A stretch of DNA of 64,000 nucleotides from Irpex lacteus (lineage: Eukaryota > Basidiomycota > Agaricomycetes > Polyporales > Irpicaceae), in assembly GCA_001986395.2 (NCBI GenBank), contig MQVO02000012.1, positions 1 through 64,000 on the forward strand, written 5' to 3'. Shown one piece after another: positions 52,350 to 63,260 of this stretch. The stretch's first letter is position 1; every line of letters begins with the position of its first letter. The position numbers were made by a program, and so were the translations under genes. The notes beneath the pieces are model-generated. The model ran no database searches, was not told the DNA's origin, and was given only the letters and a program-made list of their open reading frames with translations.

Positions 52350-53315
52350 CAAGGCGAGAGGTGTTGTTGAACGAACACAAGTGTCGAAGTTAGCCGAAGT
52401 TTGCGTGCCGAAACTTGGCTAGGCGAAGTGTGCGAAGTTTGTTGATTCAAAGTCCGCCAAGTTACTTCGCGCACCCTCCAATCAAACAAAGAGGAGCGTG
52501 ACCATGTTCAAGGCTGTCGCGGTGTGACGTGCGAATTGTTGTGACTCCCACACGTGGCACGGATCGCGATTCTGCAACTCGAAGTTGAACTTGAAAAGTC
52601 TCGTCGACACTGACATGCGCATATATGTGTGCTATGTATGCTATGTATGGCAACGACGCACATTTCAGTGAGTGATTGCGTTCAAGAGCATTTTTATCTG
52701 GGTCTAATCATGATATTTTCCTGCAGTCTTAGGCTGATCGCCGCCTGTACTTACTATACTTTCGAGAATCCGGCCCACCGCGAGTTTCGTGTGTCTTCTT
52801 AAAACTCATGTTAGGGAGAGCAGCTATGAGAGACAGTAAATTATCATGCAATATTACGAAGGTTTACGCTAATCATACTGAATACCATAGATAGCTTCCT
52901 TTTCACGTATCGTTCGCTGAGCGTGTAAATAAGTATGCTGTGGGTCCCTATTTTCAACCTATTTGGTTTGCCATGCGCCGTTGCGTGACTTGAACATCTT
53001 CCTTCTTGATCAGTCTGCTATGTGAAGATGAGGCACACTGGTGTATACTGTCGCCATTGGTGAGTCTCTTTCATCTTTTGCTAACAGAACTGATGTCTCG
53101 ATTCGTAGACGCAACCGCTGAGCAGTGCGCATTCTTTGAGCACATCTAACGTTCAGCATAAGCAAGGCACGAAGCACAACGAATTAGCCATCGTTGCGTA
53201 CGTTTTTACGGTTCCCCTCTCATTGTACATTCCTGATGCCATCGTTCTATGCTGTGGCCTTTTCACATATGACTAAAACATCACAGGTGTGCATCGCAGA
53301 CGGTTAAGCCTCCAG
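52350..53315. other. end of the repeat region and upstream of the F-box-like gene
   Basis: The first 120 bases hold degenerate GAAGTTTG/CGAAGTT words of the host repeat. A short GCTATGTAT tandem lies near 52631-52648. From 52660 to 53315 I see nothing definite. A TTCACAG-type acceptor shortly before the next start suggests a 5' intron. Confidence 0.4.
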
Positions 53316-54999
53316 ATGGACCTCATCCGCCAACACTTCGTAGAGCTCTTCAGCCTCCCTATCTTCCCTCCAACCCCACCAGGGCCCGGCTCCCGCATCC
53401 CTCCCGAGATTTTCGAGACGATCCTCTACCACGCCAGCCGAAACGACACAAGCAAAGAGGCCCGCTGGCGTTGGCACGAGGAATCCCGACACAACCCAGC
53501 CCTCGGCGCCGGGCACATGGTAAATATCATGCGTCAGGCGAAACCACGGTATACACTCACGGCCTGCGCACTCGTCTCTCGCTACTGGGCTAACGAGTGT
53601 CGGAAGTATATGTTCACTGGCGCCACGGTGCATGTGCGTTCTTTCGAGAACGCGCAGGCGTTCAGGAAATACGCGTTGCATGGGGAGCCTAAGCTCGTGA
53701 AGATATGCGATCTTATAAAGGCGATAGAAGTTAGGCAGTACTACTACTTGGAGCCGAAGTCGAGTTCGTTCCTTCACCTGGTCTATCTTCCGGCCACGCG
53801 CAATAAACTGGTTAAGGTAGCGATCCATGGCCCTATACCGGCTAGCATCCCTCCATGCATGCACGACACCCCACACTGGGGCCTCCCAAACACAACGATA
53901 GTCTCACTGTCGCCTATGGTCACCGCATACAACCGTGTCTTCATCTCAGACATACACTTCCCCTCATTCCTCCATCTTTCTAAATACCTCTCGTATTTCC
54001 GCAACGCAGAGAACCTCCTCTTCGAAGCCCTGACATGGGACGGGAAATTTGAACCCGTATGGCGCGTCCACAAAAGCCGTGCTCGCAGCCCGCTGCATAC
54101 GTCGATAACCGTAAGTAAATGCACGGATAACATCCTCGTTTGTATGCAGGCCGTCATGTGGTACCCAAACTTCCCTCTACACGCCGTTTCGGAACGGGAC
54201 CAACACTGGGCGATCGACCTCATGGCGTTCGTCACGAAGTTCTACCACGAGTTACCTCCTGCCGAAACTCTATCCCGTGCTGCAGGCTCGGACGTCCCGA
54301 AAATCGTCCTTGACAGTCGTATGTCGGAATACAACTGTCACATAGTACGACCACTGATGCTTGAGCCGCTCGCCTAGGCCCGCCTCCGGATTCTGAGTAC
54401 TCAGACTTCACGTTCTCAGTATACGGCAAGAATGACCACGCCTCCATCATCCTCCACTTCGTATGCGGTACCAAGCCTTCCACACCCGGCGTCTGGCACA
54501 GCGGGAGCTCTCCAAGGCCAATACGCATCATAGGACTGGGCATTGAGATCAGAGGCGGGACGGAGGGGTACGACACCAGACACACCACCGTCGACTTATC
54601 CGTCCTCCGTCGTGAGATCGAAGAACGGTGTGCGCTGCGCGTCGTAGCGTTTGCGTTTGGAAGCCGCGAGACGATGGAGAAGTCGCTTGAGGTGTACCCG
54701 GAGCTGTGCGAAGCTATGCCTGTTGGGGGGCAGGAATACGTCTTCCTGTGTGAACGGAGCGTGTACTATATGAAGGAGGATGTTCATCCGTTTCCTGAGG
54801 TACCGCTCATTGGCGACCGAGATTGGGTGTTTATTGATCCACTTACGATGGCACCCACTGGTACGTCTCGCAGGTTGATTGTCTGTTTCAACTTCACCTC
54901 ATACCGTTACTATACTTGTCGTTAGGAGAAGCTATGGGCAAGGAGACAGAGTGGCCGCGGCGGGATATTGTTGTCAGGCTTCTACAGAGACGTGGTTGA
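53316..54999 (+). CDS. F-box-like protein with one frameshift
   Basis: Starts MDLIRQHFVELFSLPIFPPT. Near residues 25-100 it has SRIPPEIFETILYHASRNDT and TLTACALVSRYWANECRKYM, an F-box-like N-terminus with a long insert. Further blocks: TTIVSLSPMVTAYNRVFISD, HLSKYLSYFRNAENLLFEAL. The first frame stops at TAG (54375-54377) after LMLEPLA. The next frame continues immediately with LGPPPDSEYSDFTFSVYGK, DHASIILHFVCGTKPSTPGV and GYDTRHTTVDLSVLRREIEE, then an intron near 54859-54924 and the end VVRLLQRRG (stop 54997-54999). The second part reads as a natural continuation, so a small indel near 54360-54380 is inferred. Either a recent pseudogene or a consensus error. Substrate unknown. Confidence 0.55.
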
Positions 55000-55411
55000 A
55001 GGTTTTCAAGCTGGAGTACCTTGTAAGTCAGAGCAAAAGAAAACGGTAACCGCATGCTCGGTACGCCTACTCAAATTACCTCCTACTCAATGGCTCAACG
55101 GCGTCATGCGCATGGGAACGCATTCACGTTGCACTCAGCTCCAGAGCCACTGCAACATACCAGATGCTCGCATCAACCTTCGATCATCCTGAACATATAA
55201 TTCAATCATCAAGCACAACCGCCATGTCCAAAATCGCATGCATATGACACACCAAGAAAAAGCGGAAAAGAAAAAAGAACGCAGACGTACATACATACAA
55301 GAATAATAACAGAAATCGGCAATCCACTCGACTAGAGCGTCCTGTCCCCCTTTCCCTACTCCACTCCTCCCCACCGCCTACAGCTCGCGGGCTGAAGAGG
55401 ATAGACGTCCA
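55000..55411. other. convergent intergenic, no gene
   Basis: Between the F-box-like gene and the 3' end of VTI1. An A-rich stretch (AAGAAAAAGCGGAAAAGAAAAAAG, about 55253-55276) is the likely VTI1 3' UTR. Confidence 0.4.
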
Positions 55412-56734
55412 CTACCGGAAGAACTTGATCCACAGGATGAGCAGAATCAAGAGTATAAGCACGAGCACGATCCCAGCTGTGACGACGCGCTGTTGGTACA
55501 TCCTGCATTCAAGGAATAAACACAGAAGTTATAACCATCTGAGAGTGAGATATGGTAGAAAAGAACGCTGAGGAAGGGAACGAACGCACCGTCTGATCAT
55601 CTTCTTGAGTGTGCCGCTCGCGCGGTCGATGGACGTGTCCGCCCGTTGCAGCTGCCACAGCGACGCGATCAGACAAACCAAGAAACAAGCAGGCAGAAGT
55701 CAACCACGCCAAACGCACCGTATCCCTCGCATTCTGGATCTGCTCCCTCTGCCCCCTCAAACTCCTCAGAATATCCGCCCCCTGCTCCTCCGTCTCCAAC
55801 GCAATCCGCTGACTATCCATCAACCTCCGACTCCCATCCTCCAACAGCGCCGTCCCCGCTAACAGCCTGCTCCTGTCGCTGCCGTAAGGCTCGTCGGAGG
55901 TGGCGAAGGCGGATGGGGAGCGGGAGGAGGAGAGGAGGTCGGAGCGGTTGAGCGAGGAGAGGGTGTCCTTGGATAGTTTCTTGTACCGCGTGAGGTCTGC
56001 TTTGGCGGATTTGATGCGGGTTGTGTAGGATGGGCGGAGGGATTGGGGGATTCCTTGGATTTCGATCTCCATTTGGGATACCTGGGCGGGCGGGTGTTTG
56101 TTAGCACCGTGATGGAGAGACAGAGACCGTGGAAGGCGGGTGAGGTGGCGCATATACACAGTGGCAGGTGTACGAGCGTGCGGCGGCGTGCCCTTAGGGA
56201 GGCTACGGTAGAGGCAGCCGAACGGTTAGGTTCTATAGAAGATGGTTGGACTTGTTCAGAAAGGCCGGATGCTCTAGAGATAATCACACGTACTGTATCC
56301 ATGCCTTCATTGGCGGCGAGGCGTAAGGTATCTCCACCACACGCATACATCCCAACGATGCGGAAGTGTAGAGAATGAAAGGTAGACTCACCATCTCGTC
56401 GGCCTCGTCCAGCTCCATCTCTACCCGCCTCAGGGCTGCTTTACGCTGTTCTGCAAGGTCATATATTAGCACATTCCCCTGCTTAAACCAGACATGAATA
56501 AATTCAATCAATTGGGAAAGCTCAGCGAAGAAGAATGTAGAAATCATAGGTAACCTCGTACAAAGGGCTTAAAGTAAAGTCTTCATAGCATACAAACTAC
56601 CATATAAGATAGAACGACCACTCACCTCCTCGCTCGCCCTCATCCCCACCCTCAAGCTTCTCCCTAATACTCGCAATGATCTGCTTAAAGTCCTGCTCAT
56701 AGCTATCAAACAGCGCAGTCGGTGAGTTGTCCAT
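55412..56734 (-). CDS. VTI1: v-SNARE Vti1
   Basis: Qb-SNARE acting in fusion at Golgi, endosome and vacuole. N-terminal Habc-type part: MDNSPTALFDSYEQDFKQII (56734), ASIREKLEGGDEGERG, then AALRRVEMELDEADEM and VSQMEIEIQGIPQSLRPSYT, TRIKSAKADLTRYKKL. SNARE motif: DGSRRLMDSQRIALETEEQG, ADILRSLRGQREQIQNARDT | LQRADTSIDRASGTLKKMIR, with the zero-layer Gln in LETEEQGADIL. A single C-terminal anchor follows (VVTAGIVLVLILLILWIKFF), ending FR and a stop at 55412. Six exons with small introns. Head-to-head with uS17m, 247 bp between start codons. Confidence 0.9.
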
Positions 56735-56981
56735 CTTCGCCCTCGATCCCCGTTCAGCGAGAGGTGGTGGTGGTGGCGGTTGGTTAGTTGAGAGAGAGTA
56801 AGTGCGATTAGACTTGTGGTGATGCGCAGTGCTACGGTGGTGTTTACGCCTGTTTACGCGTCTCCCTCTCAGCTCTTCGTCGGCGCTTCCTATACTTGGT
56901 CTGCTCTTACTTACCTCCAGTCCTAGTCCTCACGGCCACTCTTCATTTCACTTCACACGACTCCCGGTTCACAATCGCAAG
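56735..56981. promoter_or_regulatory. shared promoter of VTI1 and mitochondrial uS17
   Basis: 247 bp between divergent start codons, including a GGTGGTGGTGGTGGCGG tract near the VTI1 side. No ORF. Confidence 0.5.
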
Positions 56982-57563
56982 ATGCCACCAGCGACCTTTA
57001 CCGGAGTAGTCACGAAACGCGGGGCGATGAACAAGACGGTGACTGTCACTGTCTCAAGGATGGTCACGCATAAGAAGACGGGCAAGGTGCGTAGCAATGT
57101 TCTAACGTCCCTAGAAGCTGTGGTGAGATTGACGGGCTGTGTAGGAACTTTTGAGAACGAAGAAGTATTTGACGCATGATGAGACGAATGGTGTGTTCCT
57201 GTTCCTCTATTCTCCTTCACCGGTCCTTTGCCACACATACGACGCAAAACCCCTCCTCAACCCACCCGTCTCTCCAAATCTCCACTCTTTCACCCCATCT
57301 CGCACATTCGATCCATCTTGTCTATTAACGCTGTTACTAAAATCCCCAATACAGTCCTCCGTCTGGACGACCACGTCCTCATCCGGAACTGTCGCCCCCT
57401 CTCCGCACGCAAACGCTTCACCCTCGAACGAATCATCAAGAGTCCAGAGACAGAGCGTGAGGAGGCGCACAGGAGACTAGCCGAGGAAGCTCATAAGCAG
57501 TTTGCTGCTCAGGCGGCGGAGTCGGTTCCTCAGGGTGCTCAGACCGTTGAACTCGCGTCATGA
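56982..57563 (+). CDS. MRPS17: mitochondrial small-subunit ribosomal protein uS17m
   Basis: Component of the mitochondrial 37S/28S ribosomal subunit contacting 16S-like rRNA. Exon 1 (56982-57086): MPPATFTGVVTKRGAMNKTV, TVTVSRMVTHKKTGK, the OB-fold start of uS17. Exon 2 (about 57161-57189): KYLTHDETN, the family 'KYLVHDE' motif. Exon 3: VLRLDDHVLIRNCRPLSARK, RFTLERIIKSPETEREEAHR, then an Ala/Gln-rich tail ending QTVELAS. Phases fit. No conspicuous presequence; fungal uS17m often lacks one. The exon 2 acceptor (GAACGAAG) is the least certain junction. Confidence 0.87.
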
Positions 57564-57837
57564 CGGAAAGACTTGGAGAAGTGTCGGAGGTGGTTACGTT
57601 GCGGGGGAAGTGGCAGAGACGTGGATGCACAAATGTATATTTATCTAATTGGCGGACGCAGGCTTGCTCATGCCAGTCGTCTTAATTCCAGTCATTCCAG
57701 CAGTCACTACACTGAGACCCAGACTTCAGTTGCACCAGAGTAATACAGCACTGAAACGACCCAGGTTGCCCGTAGACTAATAACGTCTATATACACCATA
57801 CCTCACCACACTACGTAGATACAGTACCGCCCGAACA
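57564..57837. other. convergent terminator region, no gene
   Basis: Between the stop codons of uS17m and the LEU5-type carrier. Nothing but the expected 3' UTRs. Confidence 0.4.
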
Positions 57838-59326
57838 CTACACACCCAACACACTCTTCCCCCACTGCCAACTCATATAACTAATAGCCGTCATCGGCAC
57901 AATCTTCGCATACCCAATACTCAAACCCACATAAAAACCCTTCCACCCCCCGCCCCTCCAAATAACACGGATAGTCTCCCCCAGCGCATCCACCGATCCG
58001 GGTGCGTCAGCCCGCCTACCTGCATACGCCGCCGGATGACTTCGAAGGGGTAGGAAACCGTTTGTGAGAGGGCGCCGGAGATAGCGCCGGCTGTTAGGTC
58101 TATGAGGGGGGATGACTGAGATTTGGAGGACGATGAGGAGGAGGCGGGAGGGAGGAGACGAGAGCGGAGGAAACCCCAGGTGAGGAAGGAGGTGCCGGCG
58201 TAGGGGACCATGCCTGTTAGCGTCACTGTGAATCCGCGGTAGAACTTGAGGAGGGGGAAGCGCGTGAATAGTGTGGTGGGTATCTCTTTTGCTATGGTCG
58301 ATGCTGACGATGTTGATAGGAGTGCTGAGGATAGTGATGATGAGGATGGGGGAGGGGGAGAGCGGGGTTTTGGGATCTCGTGGTATATTTCGGAGGCGGC
58401 GCGCAGGAAGGTGGGTTTGCCTGTTGTGTGTCCGTTCGTGGTTGAGCGTGTGTGGAAGGCCATGCGGACGCGGACGAGTTCTAGGGGGTAGGTGAAGAAT
58501 ACGGAGGTCATGCCTGTCCAGGTTAGAATCTGAGGATGAGAGTGCTCGTGTAACTGAGAGAGAGAGATGTGCTCACCGGAAAGCGCACCGGCTGCGAACC
58601 GACGCACGTTAGTCTGGCTTTCTCGCGTGGGCATTAATATCTGCATAGCTCCTTGTAAGGTTCTACTAAGCACTGAGAAATAGTAAGGATAGACATACGT
58701 GTTCTATCTGGTCGTATGCCATGAACTTTATCGCCGCGTAGGGGAAGATACGAAGGAGAGTTGCTGAATGTCCTTGGAACAGCCCAAGTACCCCATTCTC
58801 TCGGTATATCTGCCTCCCCGCACCAAACGCACCGCTCCATGTTCCTACACCCAAAAGACCTTGTTAACTATACGCAGATGTCAAGGAAAGAGGGACGAAC
58901 CTGCGTATTTATGGAAGTCTGGGTTGGACGCTTGGAAGAGGATCTTGACGCGGTCGAGGGGTGCTACCACCGTCTTTGCCTGCAGGTGCGATGCACTGTG
59001 AGATTACGTCGCGAGTAGGCAGTACGTGTGTGTGTACGTACGACGCATCCTGCGACACCTCCCGCGAGGCCCGACCGGACGATATAATGGAGACTCTGTT
59101 TGTCCTGTGTCTTTGGAGAGGAGGAGGAGGATGCATGGGGACTCATTCGACGCTGTGCAGTGTTATCGCATATACGAGTCTGTCGGATTTGTCGTGCTCG
59201 TCGTCGTCGAGAGTGAAGGTGAGAGAGAGAGATGAGAGAGAGAGAGAGGCTTACCCCGCATTTTGTGTTTTCGGCCGGCTTGTGCTCGAAGGACCAGTCG
59301 GATCTCGCGAAATAGACGACACCCAT
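57838..59326 (-). CDS. LEU5: mitochondrial carrier, LEU5 / coenzyme-A transporter type (one frameshift)
   Basis: Inner-membrane solute carrier family; LEU5 is needed for mitochondrial CoA accumulation. Blocks on the minus strand: [20 protein letters not shown] (59326); [35 protein letters not shown] (first PX[DE]XX[RK] signature, PLDRVK); [90 protein letters not shown] (second, PLELVR); [40 protein letters not shown] and RRRMQVGG (third, PFEVIR); then [20 protein letters not shown] ending [10 protein letters not shown]. Three repeats, about 350 aa with a low-complexity Ser/Pro insert in repeat 2. Between RWMRWG and ETIRVIWRG the frame slips at a 5-base run (plus strand 57978-57982), probably one base short. 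Divergent from HOP2. Confidence 0.85.
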
Positions 59327-59488
59327 GTCAACTCCTACCCCTGGAATCGGGTTAGGGTTCTGGTGCTTGTGATTCTTCCATGCGCTCTGCTAGCTATGTA
59401 CCAGTCTGACCTGCTCACGGACCACCATCCTTCATTCGTTTTCAAAGGTTCAAGTAGCTACCAAAACATTGAGAAGAAATAGACGACG
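59327..59488. promoter_or_regulatory. shared promoter of LEU5-type carrier and HOP2
   Basis: 162 bp between divergent start codons; very short, no ORF. GGGTTAGGGTT at 59348-59358 resembles two telomere-type repeats of the kind bound by Myb-like general regulatory factors at fungal divergent promoters; this role is inferred. Confidence 0.4.
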
Positions 59489-60787
59489 ATGGCAACGAAA
59501 GCAAAGCCGTCCGAGGCCAAGGTTCCTGTGCTCAAGGGCCAGGAAGGTACGTGCTTGTATGCGCTCCAGGAACATCTGTTCTTTCGAGATCAACGATATA
59601 TATCGGACATATGCATCTCGCAGCGGAAGATAAGGTGCTCGAGTACATCAAGAGGGTAAAATCTTCTTCTTTCTCCACTCCACCTCTCCCACTAAACGCA
59701 GCTCTGATTTGTTTGTTCAAAATCCTGCATGTATGCTATGTAGATGAACCGTCCGTTCGGCGCGGTGGACGTCGCTGCGAACCTCAAGGGTGCAGTGCCG
59801 AAGACTGCGACGCAGAAGATCCTCGTCGCGCTCGCTGAGAAGGGTGAGCTTGTGCAGAAGACGTACGGTGCGTGACGGCAATCGATCCCAAGTCGCACGG
59901 TCTCACCTTGTCGTATATGATATATTCGACTGTATGCTGTTGATATTCCAGGTAAGACGACGTTCTTCGTCGCGAATCAGGCGAACTTGGAGGATATGCC
60001 CGTAGAGAAGCTTAAAGCCCTTGAAGATGAATACAAGGTCATCGAAGAGTCGAACAAACTGCTCGTAGCCGAAGTTAAAGCTGCTAACGCGGGTAAGAAC
60101 GAAACTGAGAGAACCGTCGTTGTTTGTACAACGGAAGGCTGCTAACATGCATGTATGCGCATCTTCAGAGCTTGCAAAGCTAAAAGCTACTCCCACTAGC
60201 GAAGAACTCAACGTTCAGCTATCTGAGACGGCTTCGCTGGTGTGTAAACTCTCCTTCCTTTCTGACATGACGCGGAAATATCGAGGAGCGACACAACCTG
60301 ATACAACCATTCTCTGCTTACTGAACGCTAAATCCCCTTTCTTAATGATTGACGACAGGTGTCAAAAACCAAAGCACATCTTGAGCCGCTCCGCTCAGGA
60401 GCGTCCCTCGTATCCGCTGAGGAGTTAGCAACTCTCGATAAAGAATGGACTTTATGGCGCGCCGAATGGGTGAAGAGAAAGAAAGTGTTCGCCACGTGCG
60501 TTGTCTCAATATTGATTTCATTCTCGTACGAAGTCCAGTTCCCCCGTTGATGTCATCGGGGAATTGGACTTTGGGGCTGCTCGGGTGGTATCATTTGCGC
60601 TCATCTGACATCAAACGAACCGTTCTTCAGCTTTTGGGCCCTCGCAACCGAGGCGTCCTCCGTGTCCGAGGTGAACACGCTGAGCGAGGAGCTCGGGATA
60701 GAGACAGACACTTCTGAACATGCGAAACTGGAGAAAAGCTCGCTCTGTGTTCCTCCGCAGAGCGTCCTGGGCAAGCGAAGACGGTGA
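59489..60787 (+). CDS. HOP2: HOP2 (TBPIP-domain) homologous-pairing protein
   Basis: Meiotic recombination factor that acts with Mnd1 to help Dmc1/Rad51 pair homologous DNA; nuclear. Start MATKAKPSEAKVPVLKGQE. The winged-helix part spans EDKVLEYIKR | MNRPFGAVDVAANLKGAVPK | TATQKILVALAEKGELVQKT | GKTTFFVANQANLEDM. A coiled coil follows (EDEYKVIEESNKLLVAEVKA, ELAKLKATPTSEELNVQLSE) and the C-terminal TBPIP part has SGASLVSAEELATLDKEWTL, WRAEWVKRKKVFATFWALAT, ending LGKRRR (stop 60785-60787). About 225 aa, the usual family length, in seven or eight exons. The first junctions (59546/59624, 59655/next) keep the frame. Confidence 0.88.
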
Positions 60788-61209
60788 GCTCGGCTGTCGG
60801 TGGGCATGTCATGATCATCTCTCTGTTTGTACGCGCGACGGGTGGTTTAGCGCTAGCGCTTTCTTCTAGATCATCGGCGCCTTTCTTCATGGAAGAGGGC
60901 ACTGACAACCGACGCCTGTACTCCACTTGCAACTGTTGAAAAATGTTATTGACCCGTCCTTCACTGCTGTCAGGAAGCTTCGCCAATCAGTCTGAAACAA
61001 CCCTCGGGGTTCGGCGAACTGAGTATAAGTCGGAGTTTGATTGAGGGCCTTATATGAACGGTCCGGTGTCGCCAGCCCGCGAATTTCTTTCCCTCCAACC
61101 ACCTCATTAAGCCCTCGTCGGCGTCGTCTACTCGGTCGTCGTCCTTCTCACTTTGCTCGACACGTCACTTTCTTCTTTTTTGCAGTCTCCTCACACACAT
61201 TGGGCAAAC
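60788..61209. promoter_or_regulatory. intergenic, promoter of the first secreted glycoprotein gene
   Basis: No believable ORF. A TATA-like GAGTATAAGT lies at 61021-61030, about 180 bp before the start; the leader just before the start is CT-rich. Confidence 0.35.
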
Positions 61210-62536
61210 ATGTCCCGCGTCGCTCTTTTCAGCCTTGTCTTCGCCGCTCTGGCACTCGCCCAGGACACCAGGCCCCAGTTCCCTAAGGTCCCCCTTGCTG
61301 ACCAGATATATCCCACACCAGACGGTCTCCCGTACCAGCTGTACAACGCCAGCGACCCCTTCATTCGTGGCCCCCAGAGTGGTTTCAACCAATGCAACAG
61401 CACGACCGAGACTCAGGATTCCAAATGCCAGACGGCCATCGTCAACGATATCACCGGTATGTAATGTGCCCGCTCGCTTCATCATAATGGAAGAATGTTC
61501 TGACGTTGATCCGGTCAAATAGACTTCTGTCTTTGGGGTGGTATCGAACCTAACCAGGTCGTCGCTAACATCGAAGGCGAGATGGTTGCGTGGTGCACGA
61601 AGAAGGGTCACGGCACTCGTGTCATGCCCGCTAACACCCTTCAGTCCGTCCAGGTCCTCAATGCACCTGGCTACGTCATGATCACCGGTGTCATCGACCA
61701 GTCCCTGCTCGACCTCGACCCTACTGACCCCGGAGGAGAGGAGGACTTCGGTGGTCAGGATCTTGTCCGTGCATCTCTTTACGCTGTCTGGGAGCTACCA
61801 CTAACGTCTGTCTGTACGTCAGGCTGGCAACCCCATCGGTGCTCTTGTTTACTCGACGCACTTCGACCCCAACCAGCAACTCGCTCAGATCAGACGTTGG
61901 ACAGAGTAAGCAACCACATCACACGCACGGCCTGCTTCCATTCTCATCACGGCCTCTCTGCCCGTTCATTCCAGATTCATCGGTTCCGGCCAGTTCTGCA
62001 TGAAGATCTGCAAGGGCGCCGACGACCGTGCTGACGAGCTCTGCCGTCACACCCTCGACCGTATCGGCCTCGGCTACAACTGCCCCTCCAAGTTCACTCT
62101 CGGTGGTGCCGCGAACGGTACCTTCGAAGTCTGCGACTCCGCCGATATGACCCCTCCTGGTGTGTACACCGGCGCTGACGGCGTCACCAGCACGTACACT
62201 CAGGGTCCCGAGGGTGCCCCTCTCAACGTGCCGTACACGCCTACCGCTGCTGCCTCGAGCAACTGCCAGACGTTCACCAGCTCGGCGATCTACACTGACG
62301 CTGCTGGCGCTGCTCCTACTGGTGCCTCTGGCAGCGGCTCCGCTGCTGGTGCCTCTGCTACTGGTGCGGCTGCTAGCGGCTCGCATGGTGGTAGTGCTGG
62401 TGCCAGTGCATCGCGTACTGGCTCTGCTGCAAGCGCGAGTGCCACCGGTGCTTCCTCCAACGGCGCTGGCCATGTGCAGATCTCTGTTCTTGCTGCCGTT
62501 GCTGGCACCTTTGCTGCTGCTCTCCTCTTTGCTTAG
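61210..62536 (+). CDS. secreted GPI-anchored protein, macrofage-activating-glycoprotein-like, copy 1
   Basis: Signal peptide MSRVALFSLVFAALALAQ, then a Cys-containing ectodomain: FIRGPQSGFNQCNSTTETQD, SKCQTAIVNDIT | DFCLWGGIEPNQVVANIEGE, MVAWCTKKGHGTRVMPANTL, VQVLNAPGYVMITGVIDQSL, EDFGGQDL | AGNPIGALVYSTHF, then FIGSGQFCMKICKGADDRAD, NCPSKFTLGGAANGTFEVCD. The C-terminus is Ala/Ser/Gly-rich (likely O-glycosylated) and ends in the hydrophobic ISVLAAVAGTFAAALLFA, a GPI-attachment tail. This resembles proteins annotated as macrofage activating glycoprotein in polypores and oyster mushrooms; the molecular role is not known to me. Introns near 61456-61523, 61759-61822 and 61907-61973. Tandem paralog follows at 63261. 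Confidence 0.82.
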
Positions 62537-63260
62537 GGGCGAGTATCTCTCGTGCTTTAGGACTTTTGTTTCACGAACTTGCACGTTACGATTGTCAGGT
62601 CGGATCCTACGAGATAGAAGGGAGGTGACATACATCCGGACTCGATTCTGCCCTGGCGTTCTTCATTTAGACCACGATGTGGTGGACATTTATTACAATG
62701 GATTCTGTTTGCTACCATCGACATCGTCATTATCATATACTTACACGTCTTTGATTAGTTTTTTCTTGCGGTAATGCACGTTTTTGCTCTGCACGTCGTT
62801 ATGAGAGTGTGCTGAAGTCGCATGAGACAGGTGCGATATGAGTATATGCCTGAGGGCATTGGACATGCTTTGACCGTCGTGCACAGCATGATGTTTGCAT
62901 TCCCATCCGCATGAGGGATTCACTACTTGGTCACTGGTCAGTGAAACATGCAGCGTTTAGGTGAGTGGTTTCCGTGTGTTCATTGCCTCAACAGGCAATG
63001 GTCATGTTCTAAACCAATGCAACCAGGTGTGTTATAAATACACAGCCTCACGGACTATTTACGCCTTTTTATCATGCAGGGACCCTCAACGTTTATTCTT
63101 AGCGTGGGCGTTTCATGTCACCTGCCGTCGATGCCTGGCGGAGTGCGAATCTAGCGCCGGCTGTATAAAACGGCGGACTGCGGACAACGTTGTTCTTTCT
63201 CTGCTCGTCGTCTTTCCTCATCTCCCCGCCCTCACGTTTCTCCCATCCCAACAGGACACC
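62537..63260. promoter_or_regulatory. intergenic; TATA box for copy 2 of the glycoprotein
   Basis: 724 bp between tandem paralogs. TATAAAA at 63164-63170, about 95 bp before the next start, is the clearest TATA box in the window; TATAAATACAC at 63035 is a second candidate. GTCACTGGTCAGTGA-like short palindrome near 62930-62943. No gene. Confidence 0.5.
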
